Part shown: in pieces, positions 16,662 through 25,175 of the stretch
Layout: every line of letters starts with the position of its first letter
How positions within the stretch are numbered: the first letter of the stretch is position 1
From: Flaviaesturariibacter aridisoli
GTDB lineage: Bacteria > Bacteroidota > Bacteroidia > Chitinophagales > Chitinophagaceae
Direction: 5' to 3'
DNA length: 64,000 nucleotides
Assembly: GCF_004343705.1 (NCBI RefSeq)
Contig: NZ_SKFH01000023.1
Coordinates: 51,459 to 115,458 of the forward strand
Notes under the pieces: generated by a model
Told to the model about the DNA's origin: nothing
Databases searched by the model: none
The model's input: the letters and a program-made list of their open reading frames with translations, nothing else
Position numbers and translations under genes: made by a program

Positions 16662-17846
16662 CTACCGGAACCGGAAATTAAGCGACACGATATCGGAGTT
16701 GAGCGCGGTGCTGCGTTGGTAATGGCCATAGCGCAGCTCCAGCATATTCCACCTTTTCCAGCCAAATACGCCTTTTGCAGGCACCCAGCGGATGCCGCTA
16801 CCGAAGTAATGGCTCTGGAGTGCCGCCAGGTCGTAGTCGCTCGTAAAATACGCATCGGTGACCGCGTGCACCTTGTAGGGTGCAAAATAATCGGCGCTGC
16901 GCTGTGTGTAGTAGCGGTAAAACGGGCTTATCGAAACAGAAGGCGTCAGCTTCACCGGCACTTCCAGCTCGGCGGTATGCGCCGTCAGTCCCCAGTCGTC
17001 GGCATAAAAGCGGTACAGCGCGCGCACAATGACGCGGTCACCCCAAAAATAGTGCAGCCGCGCGCCCACGGGCACTTTGAACCGGGTGCCGGGCAGGTGC
17101 TCGTAGTTCAGCGAACCGTCTTTGAAGTAAACACGCTGGTAGTCGGTGGCCAGCAACCCCTCCTGGGCCACGAGGTCCAGGAGAAATACGGCCTGCAGGC
17201 GGGGGTTGATCACCTGCGACCACGACAGCGACGCACTATAGGTGCGGCGCGGGGCGCTGCCTTCGGTCAGCCGGCCGCCGGGCCGTAGTTCTACGGGCAG
17301 GATCACCTTCCATTGGTCCAGGTATGCCTGCAGCCGCAGGCTGAAGCTGCGGTTGTTGTCCTTGGAAGTTTTTTCGTATTGCCCGCCGATGCCCAGCGAC
17401 TGGTAATCGTATTCTTTTGAGTACGACAAGCTGGCACCCAGGGTGCGGCCCTTGGTGTTTTGTACGCTGTAGTTCACGGAAGGGTAAATGCGGGTATCTG
17501 CGTACGAGGGCGAGGTAACGGCCGCCGGGTCGATGGCATCGGAAGAAGCCGATGTGTAATGATCCACACCGAGCTCGAAGGTCAGGTTGTGACGGCGGTC
17601 GAGCTTGTCGTAGCGCAGCCACTGCAAGTCGATCGTATTGCTGATGTCGGTCAAACGCTCGGTGCCTACGCCGCCGGTGACGGCCGAATGATTGCCGTCC
17701 TGCGTGTAGTAGGCCGATACGAGGTCAATTTCGGTCAGCGTGAGCCGCCGGGGCTTATAGGCTCCCGTGTCGGCGGTGGCCGTCTGGGCCCAGGCCGACA
17801 AAATGCCGGCATACAGCGCCAGCACAGAAAGGTAGATTTTTTTCAT
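16662..17846 (-). CDS. DUF3570 outer-membrane beta-barrel protein
   Basis: A 394-residue protein with a signal peptide (MKKIYLSVLALYAGILSAWAQ) and a succession of amphipathic aromatic-rich strands ending in LNFRFR, the usual signature of an outer-membrane barrel. The pattern (LTLTEIDLVSAYYTQDGNHS, IRWVPAKGVFGWKRWNMLEL) matches DUF3570. It is the last gene of the operon thioredoxin-apbE-DUF4266-DUF3570 and begins 10 nt after the DUF4266 stop. An outer-membrane partner of the lipoprotein is inferred. The start is placed at the signal peptide, not at the longer frame. Confidence 0.85.
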   Translation of the reverse strand: MKKIYLSVLALYAGILSAWAQTATADTGAYKPRRLTLTEIDLVSAYYTQDGNHSAVTGGVGTERLTDISNTIDLQWLRYDKLDRRHNLTFELGVDHYTSASSDAIDPAAVTSPSYADTRIYPSVNYSVQNTKGRTLGASLSYSKEYDYQSLGIGGQYEKTSKDNNRSFSLRLQAYLDQWKVILPVELRPGGRLTEGSAPRRTYSASLSWSQVINPRLQAVFLLDLVAQEGLLATDYQRVYFKDGSLNYEHLPGTRFKVPVGARLHYFWGDRVIVRALYRFYADDWGLTAHTAELEVPVKLTPSVSISPFYRYYTQRSADYFAPYKVHAVTDAYFTSDYDLAALQSHYFGSGIRWVPAKGVFGWKRWNMLELRYGHYQRSTALNSDIVSLNFRFR

Positions 17847-17856
17847 CGATCCGGTT

Positions 17857-18069
17857 TTAGTTACAGCCGCAGCCGCCGCCTGTTTTACCACCCGTGGCGC
17901 CCGAGGCGCCCTCGCGATAGGACTGGAAATTGAACTCGAACTTTTGCACCTTGCGGGCCGCGAGCTCCATCTCGGAGTCATTGAGGTAGGTCTTCTGGTA
18001 CGATTTCACCGGCTGGCAGGCTGCCAGCAGCAGCATAGCCGCCAACATGGGCGCGCATAACTTTTTCAT
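17857..18069 (-). CDS. DUF4266 small lipoprotein with S-G-A-T flavinylation-like motif
   Basis: A 70-residue lipoprotein with signal and lipobox LAAC (Cys18). The mature part has a short helical segment (LNDSEMELAARKVQKFEF) and a Gly/Cys-rich tail, EGASGATGG then KTGGGCGCN. S56-G57-A58-T59, preceded by an acidic residue and Gly, resembles the site where ApbE attaches FMN to a threonine, as in NqrC/RnfG-type proteins. Its gene lies 1 nt after apbE. I infer it may be the flavinylated substrate, with the two tail cysteines serving redox or metal roles. The family itself is uncharacterised as far as I know. Confidence 0.85.
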   Translation of the reverse strand: MKKLCAPMLAAMLLLAACQPVKSYQKTYLNDSEMELAARKVQKFEFNFQSYREGASGATGGKTGGGCGCN

Positions 18070-18070
18070 C

Positions 18071-19012
18071 TCAGTGCCATTTGATGTTTTGCGAACAATG
18101 AACCCGGTCCTGCTCATCGATAAGGAGGCATTCCACATCGCGGAGCTGGTTTATGAGGTCAAGGCCGGCCCGGATGCCCATCACCAGTACAGGCGTAGCC
18201 AATGCATCAGCGATTTCGGCATTCGGACAGAAGATCGTTACACTTTTTATGCCACCCACCGGATAGCCGGTGCGTGGGTCGATCGTATGGGAATAGCGCT
18301 TGCCCCCGATGAGCACAAATTTTTCGTAATCGCCCGAGGTGGCTACGGCTCCATCGCGGAGCAGGAAGCGTGCAAAAGGCTGCCGCTCCGTTTCCGGGGC
18401 GGCAATGCCCACGGTCCACGGGGTGCCGTCGGGCTGCGTGCCCCAGGCGCAGAGGTCGCCGGATGCGTTGACAACACCGGAGTGGATGCCGCAAGCCAGC
18501 AGCACGCCTTTGGCACGCTCGGCGGCATAGCCCTTCCCGATGCCGCCGAAGCCGATCCGCATGCCTTTTTCCCGTAGAAATACCGTGCTGGCTCCGGGGT
18601 CGAGAATAATGTTCCGGTAGTTGATGAGGCGCACCCGCTCTTTGGCCTCTGCCGGGTCAGGCAGCGCGGTCATGTGGCGGTCGAAATTCCAGAAACGCTT
18701 GTCGATCGATCCATAGCTGATGTCGAAGGCGCCTTGCGTGAGGCCCGAGATGCGCAGGGACCGCTCGATGAGTGCGTAGACTTCGATGGGAACACGTACC
18801 GGGCACTCGCCGGCAGCCGCATTGATCTGCGCCGTAACGCTGTCGTTGGAAAACGTGGTCAGCAGCGCTTCGATGCGTCGGATCTCGTTCACGGCTTCCT
18901 CCAGCGCCGCTTCCGCGTGGGTATTGCTACCGGAGACGGCCGTAAGGATGAACTGGTTGCCCATCAGCCGCTCAGCGCGGCGGTAGCTGGCAAGGGTGGT
19001 CGGTTGGGTCAT
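18071..19012 (-). CDS. apbE: FAD:protein FMN transferase
   Basis: ApbE moves FMN from FAD onto a Ser/Thr of an extracytoplasmic target. The 313-residue protein has family blocks ALLTTFSNDSVTAQINAAAG, FDISYG, IGFGGIGKGYAAERA, NASGDLCAWG, GAVATSGDYEKF and YSHTIDPRTGYPV. The usual signal peptide is not evident (MTQPTTLASYRRAERLMGNQF), so the export route or the start may differ from the standard family. It begins 7 nt after the thioredoxin gene and ends 1 nt before DUF4266, in a tight operon. Confidence 0.95.
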   Translation of the reverse strand: MTQPTTLASYRRAERLMGNQFILTAVSGSNTHAEAALEEAVNEIRRIEALLTTFSNDSVTAQINAAAGECPVRVPIEVYALIERSLRISGLTQGAFDISYGSIDKRFWNFDRHMTALPDPAEAKERVRLINYRNIILDPGASTVFLREKGMRIGFGGIGKGYAAERAKGVLLACGIHSGVVNASGDLCAWGTQPDGTPWTVGIAAPETERQPFARFLLRDGAVATSGDYEKFVLIGGKRYSHTIDPRTGYPVGGIKSVTIFCPNAEIADALATPVLVMGIRAGLDLINQLRDVECLLIDEQDRVHCSQNIKWH

Positions 19013-19019
19013 ATCAGGC

Positions 19020-19457
19020 TCAGGAGCCCTTCAGCTTCGAAAGCTGGTCCACGAAGGCCGCCGGCTTCGCTTCCACGCTTCCCTCCCAGCGCCTCAGCAC
19101 CGAGCCCTTTTCGTCGAGCAGCAGGATCAGCGGGAAGCTTCCCTGCGGGTTGTAGCGTTCGGCGAGGCGGTCGTTCTCCGCCTGCAGCTCCGGGCTCAAC
19201 CGGTGTTTTTTCAAGCGGGGAAAATCGGCCGCAAGAAGCACCAGGTTGCTGTCGGCATAATGGTGGAAGTCAGCGTTGCTGAAGAGTTCTTTTTCCATAC
19301 GTATGCAAGGAATGCACCAGTCGGAGCCACTGAAACGCAGCAGTACCTGGCGGTGCGTTGTGCGGGCCTGGGCAAGTGCCGAATCGAGGTGCTGCGTTTG
19401 CGCGGACACAGAAAAAACGAGGAAAAGGGAGAGGATCCCGGTGAGTATCGTTTTCAT
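19020..19457 (-). CDS. Secreted thioredoxin-family protein
   Basis: A 145-residue protein with a signal peptide ending VSAQ and the redox motif SDWCIPCIRME (C-I-P-C). A further thioredoxin block is the cis-Pro segment GSFPLILLLDEKG. It is the first gene of the apbE-DUF4266-DUF3570 operon, and may keep cysteines of the DUF4266 tail reduced or form the electron entry point; that is inference from context. Confidence 0.88.
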   Translation of the reverse strand: MKTILTGILSLFLVFSVSAQTQHLDSALAQARTTHRQVLLRFSGSDWCIPCIRMEKELFSNADFHHYADSNLVLLAADFPRLKKHRLSPELQAENDRLAERYNPQGSFPLILLLDEKGSVLRRWEGSVEAKPAAFVDQLSKLKGS

Positions 19458-19504
19458 AGGCTGGATTGTTCCTTAAAACTACAACAGCCAGTTTAAAAGC
19501 CCTG

Positions 19505-19912
19505 TTAAAGCACGGGCATTGCTACCAATTGCTGGAAAAGGCGGTCGAGCGCCGCATCCGGCTCAGAGCAGAAACCTGGGTGCACCCGCGAGGTCTGGAT
19601 CACGGTACTCCGCACCGCGGTAAGCCAGCGGAAGCGGCTGGCGGCATCGAGGCGCGCAATCGGGCCGCTGTCGGCTTCCCCGCGGGCGATCCGCGCGAAG
19701 GCGTCGAGGTAGGACCGTATTTCTACAAGATCAGCGGCGGGGGACAGCGCGCGCAGGCGCGCTTCATCGAGCTCCATGCGTACAAGGATGCGTTTCTGTT
19801 GCCGGCAGTACAGCACGACGCCCGCGTTGAGAAACTCGTCGCGCTCCACGCGGGGCACCACCCGGATGACGGCGTATTCATAAAGCAGCGGCGCGGGCAT
19901 GGAGGGCTTCAT
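19505..19912 (-). CDS. DUF3037 protein
   Basis: A 135-residue protein matching DUF3037 (YEYAVIRVVPRVERDEFLNAGVVLYCR, shown here as its conserved N-terminal block in residues 11-37). Its function is unknown. Its start overlaps the end of the HipA-like kinase gene by 35 nt, or 23 nt if the second Met at 19900 is used, so the two are translated together. DUF3037 next to a HipA-like gene is a recurrent pairing in my knowledge of bacterial genomes. Confidence 0.85.
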   Translation of the reverse strand: MKPSMPAPLLYEYAVIRVVPRVERDEFLNAGVVLYCRQQKRILVRMELDEARLRALSPAADLVEIRSYLDAFARIARGEADSGPIARLDAASRFRWLTAVRSTVIQTSRVHPGFCSEPDAALDRLFQQLVAMPVL

Positions 19913-20681
19913 TTAAGAAAGGTTCGGAATGGCGAATGCGCTCGTTGAGGAAATCGGAGTATGCCGTCCGCATCACTTCGGCGTCTTCTTCGGGAAAGGC
20001 CGTTTGCAGCCACTCCGTAGGGAGCTGTGCCGTGATGGTGGTCACTACCTCCGGCGTCAGCAATGCGCGTAATTCAGTGTCGGCCACTTCCAGGCCGGAA
20101 GCCTGCCGCAGCAGCACATGGTCTTTCACTTGCGGAAAAGGCCGCGCCGCCTGTGCGCCGAATTCTGTGCTGCCGTGGTGAAAATAAAGCGCCGCCCCAT
20201 GATCGATCAGCCACAATTCTTTTTGCCACATGAGCAGGTTCGTATTGCGGGCGGTGCGGTCCACGTTCATCAGCAGGGCGTCGAGCCATACGATGCGGGA
20301 CGCGAGCTCCTCCTCCACCGGGGCCACCGCCGGATCGTAGGTGATGGCGCCCGACAGGTAATGCAATGCCAGGTTTTGCCCGGCACTGGCTTTGAGCAGG
20401 TCCTGGATCTCTTCATCCGGCTCGGTGCGGCCGAAAGCAGGATCTACTTCAGCGAACACGAGCTCGGGCACCTTGAGGCCGGCGGCGCGCGTCAGCTCTC
20501 CTCCGATCAATTCGGCGAGCAGGGCCTTCACGCCTTGCCCCGCGCCACGGAACTTGAGCACGTAAAGGAAGTCATCGTCGCCTTCCACGATGGCGGGCAG
20601 CGAGCCGCCTTCGCGCAGGGGCGTTACATAGCGGTGAACGTTGACAGTACGCAGGGGTGACACGCGGCAAAGAAAAGGCAC
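19878..20681 (-). CDS. HipA-like kinase-fold protein
   Basis: A 267-residue protein with the HipA/PI4K-like kinase fold in short form. A Gly-rich loop FRGAGQG lies at 44-50. The catalytic-type segment LDALLMNVDRTARNTN (Asp134, Asp141, Asn146/148) is at 133-148, and the metal-binding IDHG is at 159-162. It lacks the N-terminal subdomain of full-length HipA and no HipB-like DNA-binding gene is next to it; the partner is DUF3037. GTG 20681 is used, but GTG 20663 is also possible and would fit a shorter leader. A role as a phosphotransferase is inferred from the fold; the target is unknown. Confidence 0.8.
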   Translation of the reverse strand: MPFLCRVSPLRTVNVHRYVTPLREGGSLPAIVEGDDDFLYVLKFRGAGQGVKALLAELIGGELTRAAGLKVPELVFAEVDPAFGRTEPDEEIQDLLKASAGQNLALHYLSGAITYDPAVAPVEEELASRIVWLDALLMNVDRTARNTNLLMWQKELWLIDHGAALYFHHGSTEFGAQAARPFPQVKDHVLLRQASGLEVADTELRALLTPEVVTTITAQLPTEWLQTAFPEEDAEVMRTAYSDFLNERIRHSEPFLNEALHARAAAL

Positions 20682-20690
20682 GGCCCCTAT

Positions 20691-20699
20691 TTATCCACA
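20691..20699. other. Single DnaA-box-like 9-mer
   Basis: TTATCCACA, the consensus DnaA box, lies in the AT-rich gap between the divergent HipA-like and DUF2130 genes. It is alone, so it may be chance. Confidence 0.3.
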
Positions 20700-20753
20700 A
20701 TTACTAAACTATTTAGCCATTGGCGTTACTTTGTTATTCCAAAGAACGATCTC

Positions 20754-22100
20754 ATGCCTACCCATATCGCCTGCCCCAACTGCCTTACCGCCATCGACGT
20801 CGACGCCGTGCTCTCCGCGGATGCCGAGCAACGCATCCGCCAGCAATACGAGCAGCAGCTCCAAAGCAACCTCGCCTCCATCGGCGCCGAAAAGAAAAAG
20901 CTCGAAGAGGAGCAACGTCTCTTTGAAGAAAAGCGCCGACGCGAGAACGAGATCTTCCAGGAAAAACTAAAAGCCGAAAAGCAAAAGCTGGAAGGCGAGC
21001 TGAAGGCCGAAAAGCAAAAGCTGGAAAACGAGCTCATTTCCGAAAAGCGCCGCCTCGAAAGCGAGCTGCAGCAACAACTTAAACTAAAGATCGCGGCCGA
21101 CTACGAAAACCAGCTGCGGATGCTCCACGAAAGTGCCGCCGACAACGAAGCAAAGCTGAAGGAAGCCCGCCAGAAAGAGCTCGCGTTTTTACAAAAAGAA
21201 CAGCAACTCAAAAACAGGGAGGCGGAGCTCGAAATCGAGCTGCAGAAAAAGCTGCTCGAAGAACGCAATGTGCTTGCCCAGCAGATCCGCCGCGAGGAGG
21301 CCGAGCGCGTGCAGCTGAAAGAAACCGAATACACGCTCAAGCTGAAGGAACTCGAGAAGCAACTCGAAGACCAGCGCAAGCTCGCCGAGGAAATGAAGCG
21401 TAAGGCCGAGCAGGGCTCGATGCAACTCCAGGGCGAGGTGCAGGAGCTGCTGCTGGAAGCGCTTCTACGCGAGGCATTTCCCACCGACAACGTGCAGGAA
21501 GTGGGCAAAGGCGTTGAAGGAGCGGACTGTATGCTGACCGTGCAGAACCGCCTCGGGCAGGAAAGCGGCAAGATCATCTTCGAAAGCAAACGCACCAAAG
21601 CCTTCAACAACGCCTGGATCGAAAAGCTCAAGAACGACATGCGCGCCCAGCAGGCCGATGTGGCCATCCTGGTGACGTCCATCTACCCGAAAGACATGCA
21701 TTGCTTCGGCGAGCGCGACGGCGTCTGGATCTGCTCCTTTGCGGAAGTGATCGCGCTGACCAATGCCCTGCGCCACACCATCCTGCGCGTGAGTGAAGCC
21801 CGCAAATCGGAGGAGAACAAGGGGGACAAGATGAACCTGCTGTACGGCTACCTCACCGGCACGGAATTTCGCCAGCAGATCGAGACGATCGTAGAAGGTT
21901 TCCTTTCACTGAAGAACAGCATCACCAAAGAGCGCATCCAGATGGAGAAGCTGTGGAAGGAACGCGAAAAGCAACTGGAAAAAGTGCTGATCTCAACGTC
22001 CGGGATGTACGGCTCCATCAAAGGAATAGCCGGCGCTTCGATCGGATCCATCCCGCTCCTCGACGACGGCTTCGACGACAGCAGCCTACTCGACAACTAA
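20754..22100 (+). CDS. DUF2130 coiled-coil protein
   Basis: A 448-residue protein. A short N-terminal CPNC motif (CPNCLTAIDVD) is followed by a long Glu/Lys/Gln-rich coiled coil (about 20-230) and the DUF2130 domain (about 235-400) with DCMLTVQNRLGQESGKIIFE and ESKRTKAFNNAWIEKLKND, features of a PD-(D/E)xK nuclease-like fold. The family is unassigned; proposed links are to DNA processing. It overlaps the convergent phospholipase-like gene by 4 nt at the stops and is divergent from the HipA-like/DUF3037 pair. Confidence 0.88.
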   Translation: MPTHIACPNCLTAIDVDAVLSADAEQRIRQQYEQQLQSNLASIGAEKKKLEEEQRLFEEKRRRENEIFQEKLKAEKQKLEGELKAEKQKLENELISEKRRLESELQQQLKLKIAADYENQLRMLHESAADNEAKLKEARQKELAFLQKEQQLKNREAELEIELQKKLLEERNVLAQQIRREEAERVQLKETEYTLKLKELEKQLEDQRKLAEEMKRKAEQGSMQLQGEVQELLLEALLREAFPTDNVQEVGKGVEGADCMLTVQNRLGQESGKIIFESKRTKAFNNAWIEKLKNDMRAQQADVAILVTSIYPKDMHCFGERDGVWICSFAEVIALTNALRHTILRVSEARKSEENKGDKMNLLYGYLTGTEFRQQIETIVEGFLSLKNSITKERIQMEKLWKEREKQLEKVLISTSGMYGSIKGIAGASIGSIPLLDDGFDDSSLLDN

Positions 22101-23350
22101 CGGGCTTCTGTTTTAAAATCTTTCAAGGCCGTGGTCAGCTTGACCCGGTCTTTTTCTTTTTCCGGGTACATGGCCTGCCCACCCCGGCCAAAGAAGGCAG
22201 CCAGGTTCGAACGCAGCGCGGGCGGCACCGTACGGAAGTCCTCCTTGTGCAGGTTCACCAGCAGGCAGCGATAGGTTTGGTCGGTGAGTTTATACTCGCC
22301 CGGCTCCGTGCGCTGGCCGGTATCGTAATCATAATTCGGCAACGACGGAGCTTTCCCCTCGTGCAGCAACTGTGTGTAAGCGCGCAGGTGAAGCGTGACG
22401 GTGTCGAAGGAGGCAATGAAGATCTTTTCCGTTTCCCGGTCGGGCACTTTGAATTTCAGCGGCCGCAGCGGTCCCACTTTGGGCAGGAGGAAGCGAACGT
22501 TCGCGAACAGCCGCGTGAAAAAGCGGGGATGGTCTTCGGAGCGCGGGAAGCGTTTATTGTATTGCTTTTGCCGCATGCGGTAACGAAAGGAACGCGCGGT
22601 GGCACCCGGCTGCGCCTTATTGATTTCTGCGCGGCGGTTGTGCCAGGCCGACTTGGCCAGCAGGGGAAAGAAATCGCGCACACATATGCGCAGCAGGCTG
22701 ATGGCCCGCCCGTAGTTCCCGAATACATCCTGGATCCGGAGGCCGTAGGTCTGCACGAACACCCGCGCCAGCAGGCTGTCGGCGAACTGAAAACCGATGA
22801 AATCGTGGTAGGCTTCCGGAGCGTAGTTGCCACGTGCCGTTTGCAGCACATCGAAACCAAACTCCACGCGCTTGTGCGCGAGTGGGGCTTCCTCGTAGGT
22901 GAGCGCGCCGGCGCCCTTCGCCGATTTGGGATACAGGATCGGGGCACAGCGGTTGGTGCCCAGCGGGTGCCCCCAGCGGTCGGCGTGGTAGTGGCTCAGG
23001 GCGCCAAGAGCGAATCCGAGCTCGAGGCTTGTCTTCGCCTCGCGCAGGAGGGCGGACACAAAATCGCCGCTGCGGACGTAGTGCACCAGGTTGGTAAAGA
23101 AAGGAGCGCCGCCGGGGAAGTAACCCATATCGGGCATCAGGGCGCCGCCGTAAGCGGCTGCGTGTGCCGCCTTCAGGTCTTCCGCCGTTGCGCCGGGAAA
23201 GCGGCGCAGCAACAGCGGGCGGAGGCTGCTCTCCCACACGGCATCCACGATGGCCTCGTGGGTCAGCACCGAATAGGCTCCGGCCCGCGGAGAAGCGAGG
23301 ATTCCGGCAACGAATAGGACGAGGGCCCAAAGGCCACGGCGGGGGCGCAT
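22097..23350 (-). CDS. Secreted zinc-dependent phospholipase C family protein
   Basis: A 417-residue exported protein with a signal peptide ending RAGA. Metal-ligand candidates follow the family order: YSVLTHEAIVD near residue 28, MPDMGYF near 72, LVHYVRSGDF near 90 and GALSHYHADRWGHPLG near 116-130. The C-terminal ~200 residues are basic and not assigned. Related Bacteroidota proteins are annotated as zinc-dependent phospholipase C; lipase activity is not proven. It is 31 nt after the phosphopantetheinyl transferase stop on the same strand. Confidence 0.8.
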   Translation of the reverse strand: MRPRRGLWALVLFVAGILASPRAGAYSVLTHEAIVDAVWESSLRPLLLRRFPGATAEDLKAAHAAAYGGALMPDMGYFPGGAPFFTNLVHYVRSGDFVSALLREAKTSLELGFALGALSHYHADRWGHPLGTNRCAPILYPKSAKGAGALTYEEAPLAHKRVEFGFDVLQTARGNYAPEAYHDFIGFQFADSLLARVFVQTYGLRIQDVFGNYGRAISLLRICVRDFFPLLAKSAWHNRRAEINKAQPGATARSFRYRMRQKQYNKRFPRSEDHPRFFTRLFANVRFLLPKVGPLRPLKFKVPDRETEKIFIASFDTVTLHLRAYTQLLHEGKAPSLPNYDYDTGQRTEPGEYKLTDQTYRCLLVNLHKEDFRTVPPALRSNLAAFFGRGGQAMYPEKEKDRVKLTTALKDFKTEAR

Positions 23351-23381
23351 AGTCCGGGTATTGCAAAAGCAGCGCCAGAGC

Positions 23382-24011
23382 TTAGTCGCCGGCCACGAAG
23401 CTCAGTGCCAGCGGTGGCAGGAACCGCGTATGCACCCCGATGCGGCGTCCAATCTCCTTGCCAAAGTGCAGCGCGGTAAGAAAGGCGCCGTCCCTTTCTT
23501 CCGGGGATTCCTCAATCGACATATCGCGGCGGAAGTCTACCTGACCGGCCCCATACCATTTAAAGGCCGCTTCCTTGGCGCTCCATACGAGGGTGGCGTT
23601 CCATACCGGCGGCATCTGCGCCTGCAGGCCATTCAAGCGCGTTTCCTCTTCGGGTGCAATGAACTTCGCGCGTATCCGCTGTACTTTCTCTACGGGAATT
23701 TCAATGTCGATCCCGACGCGGTGCCGGGTGCTTACGATAGCCGCGGCGTAGGGGCCGCAATGGGAAATGGAAAAGTGATACGCTTCATCTTCCAAAAAAG
23801 GCCGCCGTGTGTCGGCAACCAGAATGAGCTCCAGCGGGAATTCCGGGAACAGGTGTCGCAGCAGGTAGCGACCGGCCCGGTGCTGCAAGCGTTTGTGTGG
23901 GTGGCTGATATCGCGCTGCAGCGGAACGTTGAAGAAAGGCTCCTCCTCGGTGATCTCCCAAACCGCCAGCCGCGTGTCGTTATCCACTTCCTGTTGATAA
24001 AAGATCGGCAT
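23382..24011 (-). CDS. 4'-phosphopantetheinyl transferase, Sfp type
   Basis: A 209-residue enzyme that transfers the phosphopantetheine arm from CoA to carrier proteins. The two superfamily motifs are present: VGIDIE near residue 100 (Mg-binding acidic residues) and WSAKEAAFKWYG near 145-155. An upstream FSISHCG block is also typical. Since a housekeeping AcpS is normally shorter, this is probably the Sfp/AcpT-like enzyme. No carrier-protein or synthase gene is adjacent. Confidence 0.9.
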   Translation of the reverse strand: MPIFYQQEVDNDTRLAVWEITEEEPFFNVPLQRDISHPHKRLQHRAGRYLLRHLFPEFPLELILVADTRRPFLEDEAYHFSISHCGPYAAAIVSTRHRVGIDIEIPVEKVQRIRAKFIAPEEETRLNGLQAQMPPVWNATLVWSAKEAAFKWYGAGQVDFRRDMSIEESPEERDGAFLTALHFGKEIGRRIGVHTRFLPPLALSFVAGD

Positions 24012-24080
24012 CTGCGAAAATGCATTTTATTTGTCGCGCCCAAAGTACGCCTATCTTGGGCACCTAAATTCCGAAGCCGC

Positions 24081-24617
24081 ATGATCCTGTCCGACAAACG
24101 TATACTCGAGGAGATCGAAAAAGGGACGATCCTGGTCAAACCCTTCGATCGGGGCTGCCTCGGCTCGAACAGCTACGATGTGCACCTGGGCCGTACCCTG
24201 GCCACGTACAAGAATCATATTCTCGACGCGAAGCTCCACAACGAGATCGAGTCCTTCGAGATCCCGGATGAGGGCTTTGTGCTGTATCCCCATATCTTTT
24301 ACCTGGGCGTCACGGCTGAATATACAGAAACCCATGCCCACGTACCCTTCCTCGAAGGCAAGTCTTCGACGGGTCGCCTTGGTATCGACATCCACGCCAC
24401 CGCCGGCAAGGGCGATGTCGGCTTTTGCGGCCACTGGACCCTCGAGATCTCGGTAAAGCAGCCGGTACGCGTATATGCAGGCATGCCTGTCGGCCAGCTT
24501 ATTTACTTCCCCGTTGATGGCGAGATCGAGATCGCGTACAACCAGAAAGCGAACGCCAAATACAGCTACCAGAGCGATAAGCCCGTGGAATCGATGATGT
24601 GGAAGAACAAGTTTTAG
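24081..24617 (+). CDS. dcd: dCTP deaminase
   Basis: A 178-residue homotrimeric dUTPase-fold enzyme that deaminates dCTP to dUTP for thymidylate synthesis. The start MILSDKRILEEIEKG is the family start. GSNSYDVHLG, LEGKSSTGRLGIDIHATAG and the C-terminal YQSDKPVESMMWKNKF are typical. It is divergent from the phosphopantetheinyl transferase gene. Confidence 0.95.
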   Translation: MILSDKRILEEIEKGTILVKPFDRGCLGSNSYDVHLGRTLATYKNHILDAKLHNEIESFEIPDEGFVLYPHIFYLGVTAEYTETHAHVPFLEGKSSTGRLGIDIHATAGKGDVGFCGHWTLEISVKQPVRVYAGMPVGQLIYFPVDGEIEIAYNQKANAKYSYQSDKPVESMMWKNKF

Positions 24618-24650
24618 GAGGTTGGGTAATGGGTCTGAACCTTTTTCTCC

Positions 24651-25124
24651 CTATCTATTCAGCATCCAGATCGTATAATTCAGGATCCCGGCGAACGTTA
24701 CCCAGCTAATGTAGGGTACCAGGAGCCAGGCAGCCGTTTTGCTGATGCGGGCGAAGGCGAAGATGGTCAGGAGGATCAGCACCCAGAGTACAACGAGGTC
24801 GGCGAGCGCAAGGCCGGTGCGGTGCTGGTTGAAAAAGAAAAAGGACCAAAGAAAGTTGACCGCCAGCTGCAGGCTCCAGAGTGTGATGGCACTTCTTTTC
24901 TGTGCGCTCCGCTCCTTTCGCTTCCATACGAGGTACAGCGCGATGCCCATCAGGATATAAAGGGCCGTCCACACCGGCCCGAAAAGCCAATTGGGCGGGT
25001 TCCACTCCGGGCGGCGGATCGTTTGGTACCAGCTGCCTACGCCGGTTACCGTAAAATACCCCGCCGTGAGGCCCACTACCTGCGGGATCAGCAGAGATAA
25101 AAAAAGTTTCCAGCCGTTTTTCAT
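24651..25124 (-). CDS. tspO: TspO/MBR family membrane protein
   Basis: A 157-residue protein with five transmembrane helices and the family core WYQTIRRPEWNPPNWLFGPV and WTALYILMGIALYLVW. TspO proteins bind tetrapyrroles and other ligands; the physiological role here is unknown. It stands alone between dcd (convergent) and the DUF3810 gene. Confidence 0.92.
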   Translation of the reverse strand: MKNGWKLFLSLLIPQVVGLTAGYFTVTGVGSWYQTIRRPEWNPPNWLFGPVWTALYILMGIALYLVWKRKERSAQKRSAITLWSLQLAVNFLWSFFFFNQHRTGLALADLVVLWVLILLTIFAFARISKTAAWLLVPYISWVTFAGILNYTIWMLNR

Positions 25125-25175
25125 AATGGTAGAACAAATGAGTTGACGTTTCGATCGACGTTCCCGACCATTTCA

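Noticed and set aside
20691..20699. DnaA box as evidence for an origin
   Set aside because: Only one box, no AT-rich unwinding region with boxes, no dnaA/dnaN. A single 9-mer is expected by chance about once per window of this size.
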